Shown piece after piece: positions 54,501 through 64,000 of a stretch of DNA of 64,000 bases. The DNA is from Yamagishiella unicocca. Taxonomy: Eukaryota; Chlorophyta; Chlorophyceae; Chlamydomonadales; Volvocaceae. The stretch is taken from positions 496,001 to 560,000 of the forward strand of contig BDSL01000001.1 of the NCBI GenBank assembly GCA_003116995.1, read 5' to 3'. The position numbers and the translations under genes were made by a program. The notes beneath the pieces are model-generated. The model saw only the letters and a program-made list of their open reading frames with translations. It ran no database searches and was not told the origin of the DNA. Positions within the stretch are counted from its first letter, which is position 1; each line of letters begins with the position of its first letter.

Positions 54501-57500
54501 GGAAGCGTCCGTGCGGCGACACGTGCTGCCATGGCAGTGGCAGTGGCGTGTTCCAACCACTATTTCCTTCCAGACGTTTCTGCGCTCCGAGCGCCCTGCC
54601 ACAACCTTTGCCTCGGCGAATGCGGTACCCTCTCCGCCATCCTCAGCCTCCCCCCTCCCCCCCCTCTACACGGGCTTTCCTTGCAACCCTCTCGCCCCTC
54701 GCCAACACGCTTTCTGCGCCTCCCCCCTCGCCTCTCAGCTGCCCGGTGTGCTCCGCGTGCTGCTGGAGCGGCTGCGGAACGAGATCACCCGCCTCACGGC
54801 CGTCAAGGCGCTCACGACGCTGGCCTCCTCGCCGCTGGTGGGCGGGGAGCTGCTGGCGGGGGCCGGCACGGGCGAGGGCGGCGGTGTGGCGGCGGAGCTC
54901 ACGTCCTTCCTGCGCAAGGCCAACCGGCTGCTGAGGCAGGCGTCGCTGGTGGCGCTGGAGGTGCGCGCGGGGACCGGGTGCGGCTTGGGGGCGGCCAGGC
55001 TAGACTAGGCTCGGAACACGGAACCTTCTATTCGTCTTTCGCGGAGCTGTGTTTCCAACGAGTCCAGGGCCGCCAGGCAGGGTGTAGGGTTTTACCTCTC
55101 CTCTTTTTACCTCTCCTCTCCCGTCCCCCGCCATCCCTCTGCGCTCCAGGCTCTGGCCTCCCGCTACCCAGCCGCCTTCGAGGGCGCCGCCTGCTCCGCC
55201 GCGGTGGAGGAGGCCGCGGCGCTGGTCTCGGACGCCGACGTGGCGCTGGCGTCCCTGGCGCTGCGCTTCCTGGTGTCGCTCATGTCCATGCCGGGAGCGG
55301 CGGGCGGCGCGGCGGCTGCGGTGGTGGCGGAGAAGGCGCGTGGCCCTGCGCTGGCGCTGGTGCGCAGCCCGCTGCTGCAGGGCGGCGCGCTGGAGGTGCT
55401 GCAGTCCTTCTTCGCGTCGCTCGCCACTGCGGGGCCGCACGGGGGGGACGACGCGCTGCTGGCGGCGCTGCTGGACGCGGGTCGCAGCGCGGAGGCGTCG
55501 TCGAAGCAGGTGGGCGTGTCGATGGTGGGCTGGGCTGCTGGGCCGGGCCGGGCCGGGCCGCCAAAAGTGTCAAAGGGCGGTCGCGCGCCTTCTGGTGGGT
55601 GGTCCGCAGCCGCCGTGAAGCCGCGGCCTAGTTGCCCATTGGCCGCTTCCTCGGTCTGTTCTCTACCCGGGAACCGATTTCCGCTGCGTGTGTGCGGCGC
55701 AGGCTCAGCACAGTGTGGCCCGCTGCGTGGCGGCCCTGGCCACCACGAGCCCAGCCAAGGTGCCCGCCACTGTGGACATGCTGCTCAAGAGCGTGAGCGC
55801 AAAGGACTCGGGTGGGTGGGAGTGGAGGGATGGGTGGAGGGATGGGATGGGAGGGGTGCGACTCAGCAGGGAAGCACTGGTCCGACTGTTAAGTCCTTGT
55901 CAAAACCGTGTAACCATGGGATGGGGCCGCAGGTCGCGCCACAGCAGAAGCGCAGTATTTGGGCCATGGGTTGGAACGCAACCGTGTGCTCGTTGCGGCA
56001 TTTGTCGGCGTAGACAAGAGTTCGGTAAAAGCACGGGGTTGCGTCGCAGCCAAGCCGTCTGTGCGGGTACTTGCCACTCCTACCTCAGCTATCCCTGATG
56101 CCGCCCCCACGCCGCCCCCCCCCCACACACACACGCGCAGCCAGTCCCCCTCGCTGACCAGCCGCGAACGCACCCATCCCGGCCCCCACAACCCGCACCT
56201 CCTCCCTCGACAGGCACCCAGCGGCTGGCGCTGCTCTGCCTGGGAGAGATCGGCGGCCGCACGGACCTGTCGGGGCTGCCCGCAGTGGCTGCCGCAGCCA
56301 CCGCAGTGCTGTCCGCCCCCGGCTCCTCCGAGGAGGTCCGCGCCGCCGCCTCACACGCGCTGGGCGGCATCACCCGCGGCAACCTGCCTCACTTCATGCC
56401 CGGACTCGTGGCCCAGATCGCTGCGGCGTCCGGCCAGCCCAAGCAGCAGTACCTGCTGCTGCAGGTGTGGTGGCGGGGAGCCCTGGGGCAGCGGCCGCAG
56501 ACCGGCCACCGCAATAGCAACCACGTTTGGAGGCGCCCTGTGTCCTGATGCTGATGCTGCGCCACACCAGCTTCTTTTCGCGGCTAGCACGTAACATGTC
56601 TCACGCCGTCAGTGACTGGTACGACAGTGACTGGTACGACAGTGAAGTGACCGGCACGACAGTGACCGCTGGTGACCCAGGTGGCAGCCACGTGACGGTC
56701 GCCTGCTCGCGCAGATGTCCTCAAACCCCCACTCCATAACGCGCCCGCAACCTTGCCCTGCCCTGCCCTGCCCTGCCCTGCCGTGCCCTGCCCTGCCCTG
56801 CCCTGCCCTGCCCTGCCGCCCAGGCGCTCAACGACGTCATCTCCACCCTTGCCGGCCCCGCGGGGGCCACGAAGGCGGCGGAGCTGGGCCCCGACATGGC
56901 CGACCAGGTGGGGCACACAGGCCGCGTGGGGACGTGCGAGCGGTGTTGTAGCATCAACCGCAGCGAACCTGCCATCGCGCGTATGGGCCCACAGGGCGGA
57001 CGCACTGCGCCATGCCCGCAGTATGTGTTTGATCTTGTTTAGTACGGTGTCTGCAGAGGCACGACCGAGGCCACGTGTAGCAGCCCGTGCATCCTGCCGT
57101 TCGTTCGTCGCCCTCGCGACCATGGTCCCGTCGTCTGCCGGGCCTCACGCCCCGAAGTTTCGCTCCCCCCGCAGGTGCTGGCGCTGCTGTTCGGGGCTGC
57201 GGAGAGCGAGGAGGAGTGCCGCAACGTGGTGGCGGAGTGCGTCGGCCGCCTGGCGCTGCTGCGCCCGGGGAAGGTGCTGCCGGCGCTGCTGGAGCGGACC
57301 GGGGCCTCGTCAGCAAACATGCGAGCCGTGGTGCGTCCAGTGGCTGGGCGGACGGCCGGGCGGTGGTGGCGGGAAGACCCTGTTTCACCGCGTAGGGGGC
57401 GGAGGGCAGAAACCAGCCGGCGAGTAGTTTCCGGACACGCGGTTGAGTGAGCATGCCAGAGAACTTGGGTTGACTGTCAGGAAACCTGTGGATGCGATCT

Positions 57501-59695
57501 GGAAGCCCGTGGCCGGGCGGGGAGGGCTGGCAGCCACTCGGTACTCAGTCCTCGGCCTGACACCTCGCAATCGGGGAGAAGCATGGCCGGGTATCGCGCT
57601 GCGGCGGCAGTATCCATCGCCACGTCCCAACACCTGCTTAGCTCCAAAAGGCGCTTGCCGGTGGACCAGTTCCCATGATCACCCGATCAGTCGGCTCAAC
57701 AGTACCATACCCGGTATCCCCTTCTCCCCCCACACTCCCCCCTTCTTTTTCGTAACCCCCCACTCCCCCCATTACCGGGTCTCCTCGGTAAACCCCCATT
57801 ACCCGCTCCTCCCGCCAGGTTGTCTCCGCTGTTAAGCACGCCGTGGTGGACCGGCCGCACCCCGTGGATGCGGAGCTAGGCCCCGTGCTGCTGCGCTTCC
57901 TGCTGCTGATGGGCGACGAAGACCGCCACGTGCGCCGCGCGGCGGTGGTGGCGCTGTCCGGCTGCGCACACGCCAAGCCGGGCCTGGTGGTGGGTGACCT
58001 GGCGCAGCTGCTGCCGCTGCTGTACGCGCAGACAGTGGTGCGCGAGGACATGATCCGCACGGTGGACCTCGGGCCCTTCAAGCACAAGGTGAGGAGGGGG
58101 GGTGAGCCGCGGGAGTGAGGGCCGGGGGCGACGCGGGTGGCTGGGCGGCTGCGCGAGGCTTGGGAGTCGGGCGGGAGCGCAGTGAAGCGTGGCAGGGCAG
58201 GTAGGCAGGTAGGTTCAGGCTGTGGGGGCTGGTCGATGGGTGCCATGATGTTGGTGCACCGACCTGCACGCGGTTGTCCGTCCACATGCGAGCGGGCGCA
58301 GACGGTTGCAGTTTGTTTCCCGGGTGGTTCCCCGCTCGGAAGACAGGGTGTTGGCGCGACGCTTGACCTTCCTCCCGCCTCCTGCCGGCCCCTGCCGGCC
58401 GTGTAGATCGATGACGGCCTGGAGCTGCGCAAGGCGGCATTCGAGTGCCTGGACATCCTTAACGACTGCTGCCGCGATCGGCTGGAGCCCGCGCCCTTCA
58501 TCGCGGCGCTGGAGAGCGGGCTGGGGGACCACGCGGACGTGAGCAGGGGGGGTGGGGCTAGAAAGGAGACCCGCGGGGGGGAGGGCGAGAAGGCCCGGAG
58601 GGCAGAAACTAAACGTGGGGGCAGGGGAGGCGTCGTGGAGGTGTTCTGTGCGTGTGACGAGGGGAGCTGGTCGAGGCAGGAAGGGGCGGGTTGTCGGGGC
58701 TGGGAGGGTTTCGAGGAAGACCCGTGGGAGGGAGGGCGGCCAGTACGGCCAACGAAGCGAGGGTTAGCCTCGTGTGTACGGCGAGGGGTGCAAGGCAAGG
58801 GTTCATGAGTGGTGGGTAGCCGCCTGGGGCGCTCACCCCTCCTCCCAACGTATCCCCCTTGCTGCGTGCATGAACATGTCCGTATCGCAGTGCCGGTTGC
58901 GTCCACCTCCCCTTCCCCCCTGCGCCCCCCCTCCCGGCCCACCCGCCCACAGGTCAAGATGCCCTGCCACACCACGCTGTCCAAGCTGGTGGCCTCCGAC
59001 CCGGGGGCCGTGCTGGCGGCTGCGGAGAGGCTGGTGGTGCCCCTGGAAAAGACCCTCACGACTCGCCTCAAGAGCGACGCCGTCAAGCAGGAGGTGGGTG
59101 GTCCGGGCCATGCACGTGCGCCAACCGACCTTCACTCACCGACACCGCGTCCTGGTTACGTGCCCAGACCTCTCCGCAAGCTGCCGCCACCCCAACCCCG
59201 TGCCCGCACGCGTCCTGGGCGAGTCCGTTTCGTGGCTTGCCGCCGAACAAGCGTCGAAAATGCGGCATGCATCTTATCCCCTTCTCGTTTCCTCGCCGCG
59301 TGCGTAATCGCGCAGATCGACCGGCACGAGGACATGCTGCGGAGCTGCCTCCGCTGCGTGGATGCGCTGGCTCACGTCCCCGGCAGCGACAACAGCGCCG
59401 CATTCCAGGTGCGTGCGGGGGTTGCGGAGGGACTCAGGTGCGTGCGGGGGTTGCTGCGCAGTAGCAGCACCGCCATTTGGCCATCGTGACCCTGGGCGGT
59501 GAGCCAGTGTGACCCGTGGGTCAGACCAGGTAGGAAATGGATCGAGCGCCGCCCTATATGCTGCCGCTACTGCCGCCTTTGTAGAATTTCTTGCGCAAGG
59601 TGGTCCTGTCGTCGCCGGCGCTCAAGGACAAGTACGTGACCATTCAGCGGGAGCGAGTGGAGGCGGAGGGCGGGGACGCTATGGACACGGCTTAG
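48580..59695 (+). CDS. CAND1: CAND1 (TIP120), cullin-associated NEDD8-dissociated protein, 1271 aa
   Basis: CAND1 binds un-neddylated cullin-RBX1 and swaps substrate receptors of SCF-type ubiquitin ligases. It is a HEAT-repeat solenoid of the cytosol and nucleus. Twenty-three GT-AG exons close in phase to 3816 nt: 48580-48785, 49010-49289, 49639-49801, 50300-50429, 50679-50793, 51698-51873, 52152-52197, 52426-52640, 53009-53195, 53538-53684, 53955-54085, 54355-54445, 54739-54960, 55150-55509, 55703-55811, 56214-56464, 56824-56907, 57175-57330, 57819-58088, 58407-58538, 58953-59093, 59316-59408, 59585-59695. Hallmarks in order: KIASKDKDFRYMATSDLLHE, SCLGYLARKVADA, ALRYLRYDPNF, an acidic loop (residues about 330-370) ending DEYSDDEDMSWK, DQDQEVKECAIGAM, LLERLRNEITRLTAVKALTT, LVRSPLLQGGALEVLQSFF, PKQQYLLLQ, VVAECVGRLAL, DLGPFKHK, IDDGLELRKAAFECLD. 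Length is close to the human and plant proteins (about 1220-1230). Exon 8 includes about 15 residues (VGATAGRYAANDAS) without counterpart in relatives. Confidence 0.97.
51583..51660. repeat. dispersed intronic repeat, copy 2 (CAND1 intron 5)
   Basis: Contains GCCGAAGGTCGACGTACGAC, CTCCGTCTTTTCCTCACCC and CTCCAGCATGCATCC, closely matching 6640-6705. It is located shortly before the acceptor of CAND1 exon 6. Confidence 0.65.
52636..52762. repeat. minisatellite that repeats the 5' splice site of CAND1 exon 8
   Basis: The 20-bp unit GAGCAGGTGAGGGGGGCCGG is repeated about six times. Each copy carries an AG|GTGAG or AG|GTGGG donor (GT at 52641, 52661, 52682, 52701, 52722, 52742). The first copy is the donor that keeps the CAND1 frame. 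Confidence 0.9.
56754..56818. repeat. CCCTG pentanucleotide microsatellite in CAND1 intron
   Basis: About 12 copies of CCCTG with one substitution, running directly into the acceptor of the exon at 56824, where it serves as the pyrimidine-rich tract. Confidence 0.95.
58700..58740. repeat. dispersed intronic repeat, copy 3 (partial, inverted)
   Basis: GGGTTTCGAGGAAGACCCGT is the reverse complement of the ACCCATGG...TCGAAACGCCC portion at about 6735-6765. It lies in the CAND1 intron between 58538 and 58953. Confidence 0.5.
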
Positions 59696-60097
59696 GTCGC
59701 CCGAGGAGAGGTGCAGGAGAGAAGCAGAAGAAGTCGCATTTTGCGCAATTCTCGTGCATTCTTTGCCATTGCGTTCGCTTGGCCGCCGCTTCGCGAGAAG
59801 CGAGTCTTCCCTGCGAGAGGAAAGCACGTTGGATGACGGCATGTATCCGTTGTAAAACACTTGCATTTGGTTACGCGACTGGAACCATGGGCTCATATAA
59901 GCTTGTCAGGCACAGGTCGCGAGGGTCACGGACCGCGAATGCTTGAGGATGGGGACGACATAGCGCATTTGTTCGTTCAGCAGCGCGCCGTACGTGGCGG
60001 ATTCTTTGAAAGCTGCGCGGGGAGCTTCCTGTCAAAACCGTCCTATATACTCCAATAAACGGCAGACGGACCAACTGACTAATTCGAGCCTTCGGCC
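59696..60097. other. CAND1 3' region and expansin gene upstream region
   Basis: TGTAA at 59852-59856, about 157 bases past the CAND1 stop, is a good poly(A) signal. The remaining 240 bases up to the expansin-like ATG are the candidate promoter and 5' UTR; a CTATATAC string at 60042-60049 could serve as a TATA-like element. Confidence 0.5.
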
Positions 60098-63000
60098 ATG
60101 AGAATGGACAATCATCGGAGCGCGGCAACCCGCGCGTGCAGACGGAGCAATGCGGCAACGCAGCATCGGCGCAGCGCAGTCGTGGTTGCGGCTGCCACCC
60201 TAGGCACTTTCGTGACGCTAATCTGGGGCGCAGCAGCTCAAGCGCAGGCCAATCGCAGCAGCGCGACAAGCAGCGCCAGCAGCAACTTGACTGTTGTCGC
60301 AGGCAGCAGCGCCAATAACGCCACCTCCGCAAACATTAGCAACGTAACAGGCAAGAACGTGACCCGCGGGGCGAACGCAGGCACGCCAGCCCTGGCGCCG
60401 CCTCCGCCGCCTGGCTGGGTGCGAGGCCGAACTACTTACTATGGCGGGCCCGACATCCTCAGCAAGGCGTATGACCCCACTCGTGGGAATGGCAGCTTTG
60501 GCATACTTACATACGGCTCCTGCGGCTTCACAAACAGCGACGGCAGCCTGGCCTTCCCCCCCGACGCGGTGGCCGCAGCAGCGGACGCTACCCCCGACTT
60601 CCCTGGCAGCTGCGGAAGGTCAGCGACACGTTCTGCTGTCTCAACGTGCCTTATCCCCTTGTGATGTGCATTTCGGGCCGAGACAGGACAGGCACTTTTT
60701 CATTAATAGCCGGCGAATGTTTACTCCTGGTTTCCTTAGACCTGCCTGGCCTCGCGAAACTGACGACTGCGCAACGCCTGCGACCCGGACGACCCCAGGT
60801 GCTACCAGTTCAAATGCGTCAACGGAGTGGTTGCTGGTAAGTGGCCCCGGCGCGCGGGTGCGGCCCGTCCCCGCGGCCTAGTGACCTATGGGTCATGCCC
60901 CGTCGCAGCCTCGCGCGCGCTGGAGGTGCCACCAGTCGTGCATTGGCAAGGGTTGGAACCCTCCTGCGGCTCCTCTAGCTGCGTCTTGTCCAAGGATCTG
61001 CGACTGGCCACCAGCCTACCGTACTCGATACAGCGCTGTGCCGTGACCGACGCGTCGCCCGCCACCAACACCCCTTGCCTATTATGTTATTCTGCGCATC
61101 GGGAACTTACAACCGGTCTCTGAGGATACCGCCATGCGAGTACATTACCGAAGGTCTCCGTAGGACATGCCAGCGCCCCGTGCCACGGCCCGCTTAACGG
61201 TGAACGTGTAGCTTGTCCTGGTTCGGTGAGTATCTGAAGACGGTTCAAGGGTTAAAGGCAACCAGCTTGCGCCTGCCCCAGCTCCCCCACTCCACATTCG
61301 TCTGGCCCACCAAACCTCCCACCACCAGCCACCAACACCACGCCAGCCAAGATCGTGGACGGCTACTTTGACGGGGACCGCTTCAGGCCCTACCTGCCGG
61401 CCATCAACTCAAGCATCCCCGACACTCGGGGCCGGCCCTGGCCGGGCAACCCGGCGGAATCGCAGGGGGTGCAGTTGGTTAAGTGTTGGGATGACAAGCA
61501 GGTGCGGGGGTGCCGGTGGTGGGGTGCGGGCAGGGGTTCGGAGCCACCAGGACACGGGCTCTGGCTAGGTGGCCACACGAGCAGGACGAGCAGGACCAGC
61601 CCGGGCGCTTGACCAGTGCTCAGAAGGGGGCCGGCCATCTGCTGTAGGAGCTCCGAAGCCATGGTCGAGACAACTTGCGCTGCCGTACAGACCACAGAGG
61701 CACCCGCGCGAGGCCAACGGCGACCTGACTGGCCGCCGCCCTCCCTCGCCGCCCCTCTCCCCCACCCGCCCTGTACACTTCCCGTGTCGAGTACCCGGTT
61801 AGTTTCCGTACCCACCGCCCTGCCACAACCTGCACGCAACCAGGTGTCCGAACACTATGCGCCAGCTGCACTTCCCGCGTCGCGTGGCCGGGACTTTTCA
61901 CCCACCCACCCGTCCTGTCATTTAAGCGGGTCTTATTGCCAATGTCCGATGTCGCGTACACGGGATGTTTCGCGGGCTCTCGCACCTTCCGGGCCGGCCT
62001 CGTGCCCAGCAGGTGATTACGGTGCGGGTTATCGACTCGTGCCCATGCCGCCAAGTGCTGCCGGACACGGCTCCCGGTGTCAAGCCCGGAGGGGAGGTTC
62101 GACGCCAGGAGTGGTGCTGCGGAGGTGCGCGGTGGGGCTTGGGAAGGGAGGGGGCGCCATAAGGTGTGGGGACAGGGACAACTTGCTGACGTGTACTAGT
62201 ATGACGAGGTGGTGGTATGGCGGGTTGTTGTGACGAGGGGTCAATTGGCGCTCGGCCCCGGCATGTGTGGTGGGTTGAGGGAGCTGTAATGGGGCCGGGC
62301 AAACGAGTTGTAGCATCTAATGCATCTGGTCACCGGTGATAGGCCACGTTGCGGTCCGGCGTGCCAGGGTCGGGGAACAGATCGGGTCCCTCGATTACCC
62401 CATAAACGCGGGCGGATTCCTTTCATGGATAAAGCCTGGCTGGCTAGCTGACTGTGTGGGCTGTCGTGCTCCGCCACTGGTGCATATTCTGGCCGTCCCG
62501 ATCCATGGACTGCACTTTCCCAAGATCACCAAACGTTTTCCTTGGTCGCCAGGGGGACCAAACGTTTTCCAGGCCTGCCTTCCTCATGGCTCCACACGGG
62601 CATCCCCGTACCACGCAGGTCAGAACCACTTCGACCTTTCCTACTACGCCTTCGAGAAGCTCGCGCACCCGGTGAGCGGTTGGGGGGGGGAGGATATGGT
62701 CAGCGATATGACTGCGGCGGTAGCTTTGGTTGACCGAGGTAGGCCGCATGCATATTGCCAAGGTCGCAAGCAGGTTACATGAATCGCAAGCAGGTTCCTT
62801 AATACCGTAATGCGGTATGTCACAAGCGGATTCCCAAAATTGACATGCAACTGGCATACGGAACAAGCCGAATCCATAAATCGTTCGTCACTTGCATGCA
62901 TCCCAGGAAATGCCTAGGTCGTATGCAAATTGCGTACAAAGCAAGCAGGTTCTCCAAATCGTTCGCACATTGCGTACGCAGGAAGCAGATTGCCTAAGGA

Positions 63001-64000
63001 GCAAGCAGATTACATACTATGCATGCAGAATGAGTAGGTTGCACGTAGAATGAGTAGATTGCATGTAGATTGCGTCGTCGCAAGCTGATTGCGTGAGTCG
63101 CAAGCGGATTTCCTAGATCCGCGCAGATTGCGTTTGTTAAAAGCAGATTGCGTACGGTGCAAGCCGATTGCGTACGGTGCAAACAGATTGCGTACGGTGA
63201 AAAGATATTGCATACGATGCAGTATATTGCGAATATTGCGAGGTTACAAACGGATTTGCTAAAATTGCATGCAGATTGCGTAAGTCGCACGAAAGTTGCG
63301 AAAGTCGTACTCAGATTGTGTAGGTTGCACGCATGTTCGAAAGCAGCTTGCATAAGTCGCATCCAGATTGCATGGGCCTCATTGAGATGATACCTAGAAC
63401 CTAGCGCACGAAATCGCAGGTGTACGGCGTTATTCCCGTTGACTATCGGCCGGTCAGGTGCGACACCAACGAGGCGCTGCCTCTGCCGCCTGCGCCGGGG
63501 TACGTCAGCCCCGTTGTGTACAACAACACCATACAACCTGGCTGGAGCTGGTTCCCTTCCTCAGCCTCATACTTTCGGCTGGTGCAGGAAGGTGCGCGGG
63601 CGTATGATTTGGTTTCGGGACGGCAGCTAGATAGGGGGAGGTTTGGCGGTCCACATGGCATCAGGAACGCGCTTTTGTGGAGCGCTGGAGGTGAGCGGTG
63701 CTGTCACACTCGCGAGACACGGTGCACATCTCTGAAGTGCTACGGCTTACTACCGTAGGAGGCACTTGCATTGGCGCGAAGGAAGCACCTGCTTCTGTGA
63801 GCTGGTCGGCTTCCACGGCCTGGGCACATAAACAAGGCGGCCCTCCCTGCTGCTGCTCGGGACATAGTGAGACGCCAGGGCATTGCCCTCGACCTGCCCG
63901 ACCTCATCGCGGCCTGGCCCCATCTATCGACAACCCCTCATTGTCCACACTCGCATTGGCAGGCGCCGGTCTGGATGGCTCAGCAGCCACCTGCGTGCAG
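60098..64000 (+). CDS. expansin-like cell-wall protein, 3' end beyond window
   Basis: Expansins loosen wall polymers without hydrolysis. Exons 60098-60618, 60799-60836 (38 nt), 61329-61501, 62013-62124, 62619-62671, 63420-63591 and 63963-64000+ agree in phase (369 codons so far). The N-terminus has a hydrophobic segment at residues 27-50 (AVVVAAATLGTFVTLIWG) ending AQAQA, a signal peptide or anchor, then a Ser/Asn-rich spacer with NxS/T sequons. The six-stranded double-psi beta-barrel follows: RGRTTYYGGPD (residue about 108), GILTYGSCGF, GSCGR-CYQFKCVNG across an exon join, VRVIDSCPC (about 249-256), and NHFDLSYYAFEKLA with the conserved HFD motif (285-287). Then YGVIPVDYRPVRC, the usual barrel end, and the beginning of a second domain. 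The insert with GDRFRPYLPAINSS between barrel strands is longer than in land plants. The protein continues past 64000, so the C-terminal domain cannot be judged. Confidence 0.88.
62758..63385. repeat. degenerate tandem array (about 20 bp unit) inside expansin intron
   Basis: Roughly 30 loosely related copies of GCAAGCAGATTGCGTACGGT follow one another. The best-preserved run is 63133-63200 (GCAGATTGCGTACGGTG several times). The array fills most of the intron between exons ending at 62671 and starting at 63420. Confidence 0.85.

Noticed and set aside
54426..55631. 401-codon plus-strand open frame overlapping CAND1 exons 13-14
   Set aside because: Wrong frame relative to the conserved HEAT repeats; Gly/Ala/Arg low complexity produced by GC bias.
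57638..59086. 482-codon minus-strand open frame in the CAND1 region
   Set aside because: It crosses several well-defined CAND1 exons and introns; composition is low-complexity Pro/Ser/Arg.
61000..61123. Exon inside the expansin intron (open frame with CSSSCVLSKD-like Cys)
   Set aside because: Exons 60836 and 61329 already join in phase and give a continuous barrel; adding this piece breaks the frame.
62758..63385. Possible CRISPR-like array
   Set aside because: Units are about 20 bp, degenerate and contiguous without unique spacers, and lie within a nuclear intron.

Overview
The window reads as nuclear DNA of a volvocine or Chlamydomonas-like green alga. Evidence seen directly: GC-rich, codon-biased exons split by many GT-AG introns; (SP)n/PPP-rich cell-wall type rods; Gln- and Ala-rich low-complexity tracts; TGTAA polyadenylation signals downstream of several stop codons; and lower-GC intergenic DNA full of inverted repeats, minisatellites and retroelement debris. 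Nothing looks prokaryotic (no operons, no ribosome binding sites, no CRISPR). Gene models were built by hand from splice sites, codon phase and protein families. Six models close in phase exon by exon.

Layout. 1-2.1 kb: fragments of a coiled-coil gene torn by inverted duplications and followed by a separate 168-bp palindrome. 2.1-5.8 kb: no gene, with short repeats. 5.8-7.5 kb (minus): the 3' end of a NAT10/Kre33-type RNA cytidine acetyltransferase gene, 5'-truncated and damaged. 8.9-14.3 kb (plus): an NLP-type RWP-RK transcription factor, best called NIT2, the nitrate-assimilation regulator. 18.0-23.6 kb (plus): a 1000-residue protein with about 17 ankyrin repeats. 25.6-29.0 kb (plus): a secreted or vesicular FAD oxidoreductase of the L-gulonolactone oxidase/ALO type (609 aa). 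31.6-35.4 kb (minus): a MATE transporter with a plastid-type N-terminus. 35.9-36.8 kb: a broken Ty1/copia RT-RNase H fragment with an in-frame tandem duplication. 38.7-40.0 kb (minus): an HVA22/TB2-DP1/REEP ER-shaping protein with a 15-nt microexon. 42.5-45.4 kb (minus): a single-pass cell-surface protein with a Cys-rich, N-glycosylation-rich head, a hydroxyproline-type rod, a membrane helix and a cytoplasmic tail. 48.6-59.7 kb (plus): a complete 23-exon CAND1 gene (1271 aa). 60.1-64.0 kb (plus): an expansin-like cell-wall protein that runs off the window end.

The genes do not form a cluster with one function. They are unlinked housekeeping (CAND1, HVA22-like, NAT10-like), regulatory (NIT2, ankyrin) and cell-surface or wall genes (HRGP receptor, expansin), plus an oxidase and a transporter. 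The most unusual items are the decayed NAT10 copy, a minisatellite that multiplies a CAND1 5' splice site, the fold-back region at the left end, the large intronic repeat array in the expansin gene, and the uncharacterised HRGP membrane protein with an NPLY-containing tail.
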